NCBI GenBank assembly: GCA_021810565.1
Contig: JAJZIM010000001.1
Coordinates: 55,422-119,421, forward strand
Origin: Bacillota bacterium
GTDB taxonomy: Bacteria > Bacillota > Sulfobacillia > JAJZIM01
Length of the DNA stretch: 64,000 nucleotides
Direction: 5' to 3'
This document shows positions 34,686 to 44,345 of this stretch, in pieces (within the stretch, counting starts at the first letter, position 1; each line of letters starts with the position of its first letter). Made by a program: the position numbers and the translations under genes. The notes under the pieces are model-generated. The model worked only from the letters and a program-made list of their open reading frames with translations. It did not search any database and had not been told where the DNA came from.

Positions 34686-37535
34686 TTAGATTAGGGGGGC
34701 ATTCTGGGCCGGCGTTGCGGCCGGCTGCGGCGCGTGGGCCGCAAAGTAGTCCCGAAGCGCCTCCCGCGAGGTCACCTCCAGCTTCTCGTACAGATGGTGC
34801 AGGTGGGTCTCCAAAGTCTTGGGGCTGATCAGGAGCAGGCAGGCGATCTGGCGGTTGGAGCTACCCTGGCTGACCAGCTCGGCGATCCGGTATTCCTGCG
34901 GGGTCAATCGTCCCAGGAGCACTCCCTCCCGGGGTCGAGCCCGCCGCCGTCCCCCCGCCGCCCGGCGTTCACCCTCCGCCAGCCGCTGCCAGTAGGCGGC
35001 ACCGCAGGCCTCGCAGACTACCACGGCCTCGTCCAAAACCCCGCGGGCACGCCGCAGATCCCCCTCTTGACGCAGAAAGGTCCCGTAGGCCAAGAGGGTG
35101 CGCGCCCGCTCCAGGGACTCGTCAACCGTCCGGTGGAGCGCCAGCGCGGTGCGGAAGCGCTCCTCCGCCCCCTCGCGCCGTCCCCGGACCGCCTCCAGCA
35201 TGCCCTGCCCCCGCAGGGCCGCCGCTTCCATCCCCCCCCGCCCGAAGCTGACCGCCGCCTCGTGCAGCCCGGTTATCATGCGCTGCGCCTGGGCCAACTC
35301 CCCCGCCCTGATCCAGGCCTCGGCCGCCTCCTGCTGCCAGCGGAAGCTGTTCGGGTCGGCGATGCCCATGACGCCGGCCGCCGCCCCCTCCCGCCGGAAC
35401 AGCTCCGCCGCCCGCGCCGCGTCGCCGCGCCGCGCGGCCAGCGCCGCCCGACCCCAACCACACCACAGCAGCGCCAGGCCCAAGGCCGCCTGGCGGCACT
35501 CCGCCTCCGAGCGCACGAAGCTGGCCTCGGCCCCCTCCAGATCTCCCATCTCGAGCAGGATCCGCCCCCGGACGCTGTAGGCCAGGGCGGTGACCCAAGG
35601 AACCCCCAGGGGATACAAGGCAGCGTCGCCGCTGTACCGGAAAGCGTCCCGCAGCCGTCCCCGCCGCCATTCCAGTTCGGCCAGGAAAGTGGAGGCCCAG
35701 GCGAAGGCATATCTGGCCCGCCTGCTCCGGGCGGCCTCCTGGGCCGCCCGGAGCAACTCCTCGGCCTCGCCGTAACGCTCCGAGCGCATGGCGATCATGC
35801 CCAAGGCCACCCGGGGCGACCAGCCCCACAGCAGTTCCACGTCGTCGGGCGGAACCTCCGGCAGGTCCCGGAGGGCTTTTTGGGCCACCGCGTGAGCCTG
35901 GCGGTCCCCCAGCTGGAAGGCCACGTTGGCCCATACCGCTGAGGCCTTGGCGTGGTCGGCGGCGCTGCCTGATTCTGCCAAACGCATGGCTTCCTGCGCC
36001 GCCTCCCGGGCCCGCAACATCCCGCCGGTGGTCATCTCCAGCACCACCCGCGCCACGGCGGCCTCCACCGCCAGGGAGCGCTCCTCCCCGGCGGCGGCCA
36101 CGGCGCGGTCCAGGTGCTCCCGCGCCCCGGCAGTGTCGCCGGCCAGGGTGAGGGAAAAACCCCAGCAGCAATGCACCCGGCACGCCGGCGCTCCTCCCCA
36201 GCCCTCGCCGCCCTCGGCGGCGGCAAAGGCGGCACAGGCCTCGCCGTGCTCCCCCGCCCGCTGGCAGGCCCGCCCCAATTCGTAAAGGGTAAGCACCCGC
36301 TCCGGCCCCGGCGGGGTCAGGTCCGCCGCGCTGCGCAGGTGCGCCGCCGCGGCCTCGTAGGCGCCCAACGCCGCCGCTTCCGTCGCCGCGGCCCTAAGCT
36401 CCCGAACCGCCGCCAGGTCCCCGGGCGAGGCGGCCTGCACCAGATGGGGCGCCAGCTCCGCCGGTCGCGCCCCGCCGGCCCGCAAAAGCTCGGCCGCCCG
36501 CCGGTGCAACTCGCGGCGCGCCCGGAGGGAAAGCCCCTCGTAGACCGCCTGGCGCAGCAGCGGGTGGACGAACGCCGCGCGTCCCTCCTCCCGCTCCCGT
36601 AAAAGCCCCAGCCCCAGCAGCGGCGACAAGGCGTCCTCCGGCTCCGCCACCCCGGACAGTTTCCAGGCCGCGGCCAAGGGGAACTCGGAGCCGAAGACGC
36701 TGGCCGCTTCCAGCAGAGCCAGGCTGGAGGCCGGCAGTCCCGCCAGGCGGGTGAGGACCAGGGCGCTCCCCTCCGCCGCCCGCGGCAGGTCCTCCGTCTG
36801 CCAGATCCTTGCCATCTCCTCCAGGAGGAAGGGGTTGCCGCCGGTTAGCCGGTGCGCCTCATCCACCCGAGCGGATGTCGGCTTGCCTTCCAGACACTGG
36901 CCCAAGAGGCCGGCCGCCGCCTCGCGGCCCAGGGGCTTCAGGTCCCACAGCTCGGCCCGGTCCTCCCTGCGCAGCCGCTCCGCCACCTGTCCGGCCAAGG
37001 GGGGCCAGGGCCGCAGCCCCCCCACCACCGCCATGGGCAGCGCCTCGGTCCGGGCGGTGAGGAAACGCACCGCCTCCAAGGAGTCCGGGTCGCTCCAGTG
37101 CAGGTCGTCCAGGCACAAAAGCAAGGGCTGGCGTTCGGCGAGGCTGGCCAGGAGCCAGTACAGGGCATAGACCACCTCGAAGCGCGCCGGGGCATCCCCC
37201 ACCCCGCCGCCTTGCAGGGACCGCCGCAGCAGGGCCCGCAGGGGCTTCAGCCCCCCGGCCAGCTCCTCCGAAGCGGCGCCGTACACCCTCGGCAGGGCCT
37301 CGGCCACCTGCTGGGCCACCGCAAAGGGATAGGACTGCTCCAACTCGTGGGCGCCCACCCAGATGACGGCGAACCGCTCCTGGGCGCGGGTTGCCGCCAG
37401 GGCCAAGAGGCGCGTCTTGCCCAGGCCCGGCTCTCCCCGGAAGAACAGGGCCGTACCCCGCCCCCCCGCCGCCCCCTCCAGGGCCGCGGCGATGGCCGAG
37501 CACTCCTCCTCCCGCTCCCAAAGCGGCCCTTCCAT
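34686..37535 (-). CDS. Large ATP-binding LuxR-family regulator (LAL/MalT-like) 1
   Basis: N-term P-loop 'GEPGLGKTRLL'; C-term LuxR HTH 'LTPQEYRIAELVSQGSSNRQIACLLLISPKTLETHLHHLYEKLEV'. Confidence 0.92.
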   Translation of the reverse strand: MEGPLWEREEECSAIAAALEGAAGGRGTALFFRGEPGLGKTRLLALAATRAQERFAVIWVGAHELEQSYPFAVAQQVAEALPRVYGAASEELAGGLKPLRALLRRSLQGGGVGDAPARFEVVYALYWLLASLAERQPLLLCLDDLHWSDPDSLEAVRFLTARTEALPMAVVGGLRPWPPLAGQVAERLRREDRAELWDLKPLGREAAAGLLGQCLEGKPTSARVDEAHRLTGGNPFLLEEMARIWQTEDLPRAAEGSALVLTRLAGLPASSLALLEAASVFGSEFPLAAAWKLSGVAEPEDALSPLLGLGLLREREEGRAAFVHPLLRQAVYEGLSLRARRELHRRAAELLRAGGARPAELAPHLVQAASPGDLAAVRELRAAATEAAALGAYEAAAAHLRSAADLTPPGPERVLTLYELGRACQRAGEHGEACAAFAAAEGGEGWGGAPACRVHCCWGFSLTLAGDTAGAREHLDRAVAAAGEERSLAVEAAVARVVLEMTTGGMLRAREAAQEAMRLAESGSAADHAKASAVWANVAFQLGDRQAHAVAQKALRDLPEVPPDDVELLWGWSPRVALGMIAMRSERYGEAEELLRAAQEAARSRRARYAFAWASTFLAELEWRRGRLRDAFRYSGDAALYPLGVPWVTALAYSVRGRILLEMGDLEGAEASFVRSEAECRQAALGLALLWCGWGRAALAARRGDAARAAELFRREGAAAGVMGIADPNSFRWQQEAAEAWIRAGELAQAQRMITGLHEAAVSFGRGGMEAAALRGQGMLEAVRGRREGAEERFRTALALHRTVDESLERARTLLAYGTFLRQEGDLRRARGVLDEAVVVCEACGAAYWQRLAEGERRAAGGRRRARPREGVLLGRLTPQEYRIAELVSQGSSNRQIACLLLISPKTLETHLHHLYEKLEVTSREALRDYFAAHAPQPAATPAQNAPLI

Positions 37536-37538
37536 GCG

Positions 37539-38807
37539 TCAGCCGCCTCCCGTCGCCAGCAGCCGGCCCAAGGGCCGGACCCGCACCAAGAGGATCAGGA
37601 GCAGGGTCCCCCCCGCCATCACCGCCGCCGCCACGCGGAAGGGCAGCGTGAAGCTGCCGGTGGCGGCCACCAGGTATCCGGTGGTCAGCGGCGCCGCCAG
37701 GGCCCCCAGGCCGCCGCAGAAATTCATCCAGCCCGAGACGGTCCCCGCCTGGCGCGCCGTGATGTCGGAGACGATGGTCCAATATTGACCGGTGATGAAG
37801 CTCAAGCCCAAGTTGGCGGCCACGATCATCGCCGCCGCCCAGGACGCCGCGGGGATCACGGCGGCGACGAGGATCGCACCTATATAGGTCACCGCCCCCA
37901 GGAACACCGGCAGTTTCCGGTGCAGCCCGTCCCAGGTCCACCCCCGGCGGGCCAGGCAATCGGAAAAAAGGCCGGCACCGATGGATCCGAAGCAGGCGGC
38001 CAGGAAGGGCAGCGCGCTCAGGATGCCTGCTTGGACCAGGGAGAAGTGGCGGTACCGGGTGAAATACACCGGCAGCCAGGTGGAGAACAGCATCAGGCAA
38101 TAGGGCACCGAAAAATAGGCGAGCAGCAGCGCCCCGATGCTGGGCAGAGCCAGGATCCGGCCCAAGGAGGCCGCCGGTTCGTCGGCCCGTTCCAATGCCT
38201 CGCTCGTCCCGGCGCTGTCCCCGGGGGCCGGATCCGCCCGCCGGGCGGCATAGAGCCACCATCCCCCGGCCAGCAGCACTCCGGCACCCCCGAACAGGAG
38301 GAAGATCCAGACCACGCCCAGGTTCTTGGCGATGAGGGCGGCCAGAATGGTTCCCAGGGCCGGACCCAGGCTGGCGCCGGAGTTGATCAGGCCGCTGTAG
38401 CGGCCGCGGCGGTGCCGCTCGGGCACGGCCCGGGCCACGGCGGCGGTGGCCGCAGGGAAGAAAGGCGCCTCGAAAAGCCCCAACAGGGTGCGCAAGAACC
38501 CGGTCAGCCAGAGAGCGGAAGGGGCCCAAGGCACCAGGAGCACCGACACCGACCAGCCGCCGCAGGCGGCGGCCAGGGTCCGCCGGGTTCCCAGCCGGTC
38601 GCTCATCCATCCGCCCAGGGGCTGCAGCACCAGGTAGCCCAGGGAGAAGGCGCTGAACAGGGCTCCCAAAACCGCGGGAGTCCAATGCAACTGCCGGCGC
38701 CACACCGCGGCGGCCACCGAGAAATTGGTCCGGTCCGACCAGACCAGGATGTCGGCCAGGAAGATCACCACCATGGTGGCGGTCCACCCCACCGGTCGCC
38801 GTCCCAT
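37539..38807 (-). CDS. MFS transporter
   Basis: 12-TM hydrophobic profile; 'GGWMSDRLGTRRTLA' MFS loop motif. Confidence 0.88.
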   Translation of the reverse strand: MGRRPVGWTATMVVIFLADILVWSDRTNFSVAAAVWRRQLHWTPAVLGALFSAFSLGYLVLQPLGGWMSDRLGTRRTLAAACGGWSVSVLLVPWAPSALWLTGFLRTLLGLFEAPFFPAATAAVARAVPERHRRGRYSGLINSGASLGPALGTILAALIAKNLGVVWIFLLFGGAGVLLAGGWWLYAARRADPAPGDSAGTSEALERADEPAASLGRILALPSIGALLLAYFSVPYCLMLFSTWLPVYFTRYRHFSLVQAGILSALPFLAACFGSIGAGLFSDCLARRGWTWDGLHRKLPVFLGAVTYIGAILVAAVIPAASWAAAMIVAANLGLSFITGQYWTIVSDITARQAGTVSGWMNFCGGLGALAAPLTTGYLVAATGSFTLPFRVAAAVMAGGTLLLILLVRVRPLGRLLATGGG

Positions 38808-38948
38808 CCGTCCCCCCCCATGCCCGTCGAGGCCTTCCCAGCGGCCTCCCAGCCCGGACCACCCCTAGAATGCCACCTGCTTTCCCTGCTATTTCGACAG
38901 CTTCGGCCCGCTTTCCTCCCGCCGACCTCCCACGTTCCGTCCGTCCCG

Positions 38949-41774
38949 TCAGGCCTCCTGGCGGAACCGGTCGCGCAGCGCCTCCCGGGAGGATACCCCG
39001 AGCTTCTGGTAGATGTGGTCCAGGTGGGTGGCCAAGGTCTTGGGGCTGATGACCAGGGTCCGGCCGATCTCCCGGTTGGTGCGCCCCAGGCTCAAAAGCT
39101 CCGCGATCCGGTACTCCTGGGGAGTCAGTTCCTCCCCTCGGGAGCCTGGCGCGGCCTTCCGGCGCCCCCCTGCCACCAGCCGTTCCGCCTCGGCCTGGTG
39201 CCGCCAAAGAGAACTACCGCAGGCCGCGAAAACGGCGATGGCCTCGTCCAACACGGACCGCGCCCGCTTCAGACGCCGTCGCCGCAGGAAAGAGCCGTAG
39301 GCCAAGAGGGTCCGGCCCTGCTCCAGCGCCTCATCCGCCGCCTGGTGCAAAGCCAGGGCGGCCGTGAAAGCCTCCGCCGCGGCGGCCGACTCCCCTCGGG
39401 CCTCCTCCAGCAGACCCCTGCACCGCAAGGCGGTGGCCTCGAGCCCCGGGCGCTTGAGGCGGTGCGCGGCATCCGAAAGCTCCCGGGCCAAGGCGGCGGC
39501 CTGAGCCGGCCGGCCCGCCCGGGCGCATGCTTCAGGCGCTTCCGCCATCCAATGGAAGCGCCCCGGCCCGCCCGCGTAGGGATCGGCACCCTCCCCGGCC
39601 TGCAGGAACAAATCGGCGGCCACGGCGAAGCGACCGCGCCGCGCCTCCAAGGTCGCCCGCGTCCAACGGCTGACGGCTTGCATGACCCCCAGATCGCCCC
39701 TGCGGGCGCCCTCCTCCGCCCGGTCCAAGGCCTGGGCCGCCCCCTCCAGGTCCCCAAGCTCCAAGAGGATCCGGCTGTGCAGGTTGAAGAGCAGGGCACC
39801 GACCCAGGGCAGTTCCGGCAGGTGGGCAGCCACATCCTCGCTGTGCCGGTATGCCTCGTGCAACCGCCCCCGGCGCCACTCCAGCTCGGCCAGGAAGATA
39901 TGGGCCCACACCACGCTGAACAGGGAGTGGATGGCTTCACCCCGCTGCAGGATGGCCGAGAGGGCGGCCGACGCCTCCGCGTAGTGCCCCGAGCGCATGG
40001 CCACGATGCCGAAGCTGAGCTTGGGGCTCCACCCCCATTCCCGCTCCATCTCGTCCGGCTCCCCCCACTGGGCCCACTGGTCGGCCTCCCGCGCCGCCGC
40101 AAAGGCGTCGGGCTCCCCCAGGTTGAAGGAGGCGTAGCTTCGGACGGCCAGGGCTTTGGCCTCCAGCCGCGGGTCGCCGCTGGCCGCCGCCAACTTCCGG
40201 GCCTCCTCCGCCAACCGCAGGCAGGACGCCATCCCGCCGCCGTGGGTCTGGATGACGGCCATCCCGATGGCGATCTCGGCGGCCAGGGAGGGGTCCCCGG
40301 TCCTGGCCTCGGCCATGGCCAGTTCCAACTGGCGCCAGGCGGCGCTCGAGGCCCCACCGATCAGCAGCGAGTAGGCCCAGGAGCGGTGGATAAGATAGCG
40401 CAGCCGCGGCTCCAGGCCCGGTACCTGGCGGGCCAGGGCAAAGGCCTCGCCGGCCGGGCCCGGGGAGCCGGCGCCCAGGCGGGCGCGTCCCAGCTCGTAG
40501 AGCAGCCTTTCCCGCAGCGGCGAAGGGGGATCCAAAGCCAAAGCTCCTTCGAGGTGCACCACCGCCGTGTCGAAGGCCCCCAGGGCCGCCGCCTCCGCCG
40601 CCGCGGCCCCCAGGCCTTGGACGGCGTCCAGGTCGCCCCGGGGTGAGCCCAGGGCCAAATGGGCCGCCAGCACCGAGGCTGGCGCCCCGCGTTGGCGCAA
40701 AAGCGCCGCGGCCCGCCGGTGCAATTGTCGCCGGCGCTCTTCCGGCATATCCTCGTACACGGCTCGCCGCAGCAGGGGATGGCCAAACTCCAGCAGGCCC
40801 TCTCCCCCCCGGCGCAGCAGCCCCATCTGCAGCAGGAGTTCCGGGGCGCCCTCCTGGATATCCCCACCCGCCAATTGTGCCGCCAGGTCGTCCGAAAAGG
40901 CGGTGCCCAGGACGCTCCCCGCCTCCAGATGGCGACGGCACTCCTCGGGCACGCCGGTCATGCGGGCCAGGATCAAGGCGCGTTCGGAGGCGGGCAGGGG
41001 AGCCGCCCCCGCCCCGCCCTCCCGCAGCACACGGCCCAATTCCTCCAGCAGAAAGGGGTTCCCCCCCGTGAGGCGGAAAGCCTCCGCCGCCGTGGCGGGG
41101 TCGGGCGCCTCCCCCCAGCCCCCGGCCAGCAAAGCCGTGCTGGCGTCCGGGCTCAGGGCCGCGAGATCCCGCACCACGGCCCCGACTTCCGAGCCCAGGC
41201 TCTTCGCCCAGCGGTCCGCCGGGAACGGCCAGGGGCGCAACGTCCCCAGCAGCGCCACCGACAGCGACGCCAGGCGCCGGACCACAAAGTGCAGGAGGCC
41301 CAGAGAGTCCGGATCGCTCCAGTGCAGGTCGTCCAGGCATAAGAGCAGCGGGCGGTGCTCCGCGGCGTTGGCCAAAAGCCAATAGAAGGCGAAGATCAGC
41401 TCGCGGCGGATCGCGGGGCCGTCCGGCCCACCGACCTCCAGGGAACGGCGCAGAAGCCCGCGGAAGCGCTCCCGCTCACCCCCCACCTCCTGCAGATCCC
41501 CCAAGCGGCGCACCACGCCTTCCACCACCTGCTGCGCCAGGGCGTAGGGATAGCCCCGCTCCAGCTCCTGGCCGCCCGAGGGGACCACCGTGAAGCGCTC
41601 CCCCGCCAGCCGGGCGGCCAGGGACAGGAGGCTCGTCTTGCCCAACCCCGGCCCGCCGCGAAAGAGCAGGACCACTCCATGCCCGTCGACCGCCCGGCCC
41701 AAGGCCGCCTCCACAGCCGCCTGCTCCGCTTCCCTTTCCCATAGCAACGGGCCATCCACCTCCTCGGCGCGCAA
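38949..41774 (-). CDS. Large ATP-binding LuxR-family regulator (LAL/MalT-like) 2
   Basis: P-loop 'GGPGLGKTSLL'; C-term HTH 'LTPQEYRIAELLSLGRTNREIGRTLVISPKTLATHLDHIYQKLGV'; true start may be an internal TTG near 41753. Confidence 0.92.
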   Translation of the reverse strand: MRAEEVDGPLLWEREAEQAAVEAALGRAVDGHGVVLLFRGGPGLGKTSLLSLAARLAGERFTVVPSGGQELERGYPYALAQQVVEGVVRRLGDLQEVGGERERFRGLLRRSLEVGGPDGPAIRRELIFAFYWLLANAAEHRPLLLCLDDLHWSDPDSLGLLHFVVRRLASLSVALLGTLRPWPFPADRWAKSLGSEVGAVVRDLAALSPDASTALLAGGWGEAPDPATAAEAFRLTGGNPFLLEELGRVLREGGAGAAPLPASERALILARMTGVPEECRRHLEAGSVLGTAFSDDLAAQLAGGDIQEGAPELLLQMGLLRRGGEGLLEFGHPLLRRAVYEDMPEERRRQLHRRAAALLRQRGAPASVLAAHLALGSPRGDLDAVQGLGAAAAEAAALGAFDTAVVHLEGALALDPPSPLRERLLYELGRARLGAGSPGPAGEAFALARQVPGLEPRLRYLIHRSWAYSLLIGGASSAAWRQLELAMAEARTGDPSLAAEIAIGMAVIQTHGGGMASCLRLAEEARKLAAASGDPRLEAKALAVRSYASFNLGEPDAFAAAREADQWAQWGEPDEMEREWGWSPKLSFGIVAMRSGHYAEASAALSAILQRGEAIHSLFSVVWAHIFLAELEWRRGRLHEAYRHSEDVAAHLPELPWVGALLFNLHSRILLELGDLEGAAQALDRAEEGARRGDLGVMQAVSRWTRATLEARRGRFAVAADLFLQAGEGADPYAGGPGRFHWMAEAPEACARAGRPAQAAALARELSDAAHRLKRPGLEATALRCRGLLEEARGESAAAAEAFTAALALHQAADEALEQGRTLLAYGSFLRRRRLKRARSVLDEAIAVFAACGSSLWRHQAEAERLVAGGRRKAAPGSRGEELTPQEYRIAELLSLGRTNREIGRTLVISPKTLATHLDHIYQKLGVSSREALRDRFRQEA

Positions 41775-41973
41775 ACAGTCCGTTATTGGCGCCGCCTTGG
41801 TTTGTTGGGCCCAAACCCACGACTTGCCAGTACCCTGTTGATTCTAACAGAGCCGCGCAATTTTGAATAGTGGCCCCCCCTTAACTTTACTCCCTGCCCG
41901 CGGTCCGTCCGATCGCCTTGGCCGACGGAGCGGACGGAGCATCCAGCGGGCATGCGCCGCCTCCCGGTCCCGC

Positions 41974-42804
41974 CTAACGCAGGGAGAGCAAGGCCGCGAG
42001 TCCTGCCAAGGTGCAGTACCAGGCAAAGGGATCCAGGGCGTCCACCTCGCGGCGGCGGAAGTAGCGCATCAGGAAGGCGGTGCTCAAATAGGCTGCCAAG
42101 CCCGCCATGCCGCCGCTGACTATGGCCACCCCCAATACACCGTGGAGCCCGGCATGCAAGAGCCGGGGTACCTCCAGCACTCCGGCCCCCAGAATGATGG
42201 GCGTGGCCAGAAGGAAAGCGAAGCGGGCCGCCGCGGCGTGGCGCAGCCCCAAGAGCAAACCCCCGACCATGGTGACCCCGGAGCGGGAGAAACCGGGGAG
42301 CAGGGCCATGGACTGGATCAGGCCGACCAGGAGCGCCGCTTTCCAGGTCAGTTCCTCCAGGGGGCGGCTGCCCCGCCGGCGCAGCCGCTCCGCGGCGAAG
42401 AGCACCAGGCCGTTCAAGATCAGGAAACCCGCCGCCGCCGTCGGGGAAGCGAACAGCTCTCGGAACCTGTGCTGGAAGGCGAAGCCGATGGCCGCAGCCG
42501 GCAAGGTGGCCAGAATGATCAGCCAAAGCAAGTGCCGCTCGGGATCGGCAGCCGTCCCTCCGCCCCGCAGGCCTTGCCATCCGGATCGCAACAGCCCAGC
42601 CCAGTCCCGGCGGAAAAAGAGGAACAGCGCCGTGGCCGTCCCCAGGTGCAGCACCACCACGAAGGGCAGGAAGGATGCGGCGCGCTGATCCACCTGCCAC
42701 CCCAACAAGCGAGGCAGGAGCACCGCGTGCCCCACGCTGGAGACCGGGAAGAGCTCCGTCACGCCCTGCACCAAGGCGAAGACCACACCCTGTAGGAAGG
42801 TCAA
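41974..42804 (-). CDS. uppP: Undecaprenyl-diphosphatase (UppP/BacA family) 1
   Basis: 'ALVQGVTELFPVSSVGHAVLLP' and 'LLPGFSRSGVTMVGGLLLGL' motifs; TTG start after GGAGGAGG (ORF track start 42861 lies beyond the terminator hairpin). Confidence 0.85.
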   Translation of the reverse strand: MTFLQGVVFALVQGVTELFPVSSVGHAVLLPRLLGWQVDQRAASFLPFVVVLHLGTATALFLFFRRDWAGLLRSGWQGLRGGGTAADPERHLLWLIILATLPAAAIGFAFQHRFRELFASPTAAAGFLILNGLVLFAAERLRRRGSRPLEELTWKAALLVGLIQSMALLPGFSRSGVTMVGGLLLGLRHAAAARFAFLLATPIILGAGVLEVPRLLHAGLHGVLGVAIVSGGMAGLAAYLSTAFLMRYFRRREVDALDPFAWYCTLAGLAALLSLR

Positions 42805-42832
42805 CCGCAAAACCTCCTCCAGCGACAAGAGA

Positions 42833-42860
42833 GGGAGGCCGCGGTGGCCTCCCTTTACCA
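42833..42860 (-). terminator. Terminator-like hairpin downstream of pstS
   Basis: AGGGAGGCC-ACCGC-GGCCTCCCT perfect 9-bp stem; weak T tract. Confidence 0.5.
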
Positions 42861-42868
42861 AACTCTCG

Positions 42869-43948
42869 CTATTTCCCGATCTGATCGATCTGGCTCAGGC
42901 TCAGCTTCACCACCGAGGCGGGCAGGGGCAGGAAGCGGACCCGGTCCAGGAAGGCCGCGGTGCTGCCTCCCCGGGAACTCACCGCCCATTTCAGGAAGGC
43001 CGTCAGGGCCTGGGCGGCCCGCGGATCGGGCTGTTTGCGGTTGACTATGGCGTACTCGTAGTTGATGATGGGGTAGGAGTCCTTGCCCGGAGCAAACACC
43101 AAGGAGATGCGCTCGTCCGCCGGGGTCTGGCTCACCTTGGCGGCGGCCGCCGCCTCGATGCTGGCCCGGGTGGGCAGCACGAAGTTGCCGGCGGCGTTCT
43201 TGAGATAGGCGTACCCCAGGTGCGCCGCATCGGTGCGGTCCAGCCAGCTGATGCCCACGTAGGCGATGGTGTAGGGGCTGCTCTCCAAGGCCTGCACCAT
43301 CCCCGGGTTGCCCTCCATGGCCACCCCGCCGGGCACGCTGGGCCAGCCCACGGTGGTGCCGTAGCCTACCTGATGCTGCCAGGCGGGGTCGGAGAAGGAC
43401 AGGTATTGGGTGAAGATGAAGGTGTCGCCGCTGCCGTCGGCCCGGTGCACCGGGATGATCACGTGGTGGGGCAGCTTCACCCCCGGGTTCAGGCCCTTGA
43501 TGGCCGGGTTGTCCCAATGGCGGATCTTGCCCAGGTAGATGCCCGCCAGCACCGGCCCGCTGAGCTTCAGGTGCGTGGCGTTGAGGCCGGGCAGGTTGTA
43601 GTTGATCTGCTGTGCCGAAATGGCCAGGGGGATGTTCAAAAGTCCCGGGTTTTGGGTCACCTGAGGTCCGCTCATGTAGGCGTCGGAGGCGCCGATCTGC
43701 GCCGTACCGGCGATGGCGTCGGCGATGCCCTCGCCGCTGCCGGTGCCCGCCGTGGTGATCTGGACCTGCGGATGGAGCTTCTGGTAGGCGGGAACCCAGA
43801 TGTTGAACAGCGGGTAGAGCAGGGTGGAGCCCGTCTCCAGAAGCTTGATCTTGCCCCCCGTCTGGGTCGCCGCCCCGCCGCATCCCGCCGCCGCGGCCAG
43901 GATCACGACTCCCGCCGCCGCCGCAAACCAACGCTGCCACCGTTTCAT
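42869..43948 (-). CDS. pstS: Phosphate ABC transporter substrate-binding protein
   Basis: Lipobox 'AAAAGCGG'; PstS motifs 'GSTLLYPLFNIWVPAYQK', 'GTGSGEGI', 'IHRADGSGDTFIFTQYLS'-like 'PVHRADGSGDTFIFTQYLSF'. Confidence 0.93.
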   Translation of the reverse strand: MKRWQRWFAAAAGVVILAAAAGCGGAATQTGGKIKLLETGSTLLYPLFNIWVPAYQKLHPQVQITTAGTGSGEGIADAIAGTAQIGASDAYMSGPQVTQNPGLLNIPLAISAQQINYNLPGLNATHLKLSGPVLAGIYLGKIRHWDNPAIKGLNPGVKLPHHVIIPVHRADGSGDTFIFTQYLSFSDPAWQHQVGYGTTVGWPSVPGGVAMEGNPGMVQALESSPYTIAYVGISWLDRTDAAHLGYAYLKNAAGNFVLPTRASIEAAAAAKVSQTPADERISLVFAPGKDSYPIINYEYAIVNRKQPDPRAAQALTAFLKWAVSSRGGSTAAFLDRVRFLPLPASVVKLSLSQIDQIGK

Positions 43949-44016
43949 TCCTGTTGGTGCCCCCTTCGCAGTCCCATCCAGCCGACCAGAATTCTATCGG
44001 ACCGGGGGGCACCCCA

Positions 44017-44066
44017 GGTTAAGCTGGTATTAAGTTCTGATTAAACCCCGGTTAAGGCCTCCTAAC
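44017..44066 (-). promoter_or_regulatory. PHO-box-like array upstream of pstS
   Basis: Minus-strand hexamers at exact 11-bp spacing: TTAACC(44050-44055), TTAATC(44039-44044), TTAATA(44028-44033), TTAACC(44017-44022), degenerate GTTAGG at 44061. Confidence 0.8.
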
Positions 44067-44111
44067 GTCTCCCGGCGGGTAGGAGCCCGTGCCGGTGCGG
44101 GAGGTGATGTC

Positions 44112-44345
44112 GTGCTGACCGTCTTCGGCGCCGTGGCCGTCACGGCGATGATGCTGTGCTACGCCCTGGAGAGTCGCTCCCCTTGGTTCACCCTCGGCTT
44201 CGCCTGGTCCTGCCTGGCCTCCTCCGCCTACGGCTGGGCCAGCGGCACCTGGCCCTTCGGGGTGGTGGAGTTGGTGTGGGCCCTGGTGGCCTTTCGCAAG
44301 TGGCGGGTCCTGATCAGCCGAAAAGCAGTCCCGCCAGGGCTGTAG
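44112..44345 (+). CDS. Small membrane protein, hypothetical
   Basis: GTG preceded by GGAGGTGAT; hydrophobic 77 aa. Confidence 0.65.
   Translation: MLTVFGAVAVTAMMLCYALESRSPWFTLGFAWSCLASSAYGWASGTWPFGVVELVWALVAFRKWRVLISRKAVPPGL

Noticed and set aside
36859-39207. 782-aa minus-strand ORF spanning LuxR 1, MFS and LuxR 2
   Set aside because: Out-of-frame GC artefact crossing three well-supported genes.
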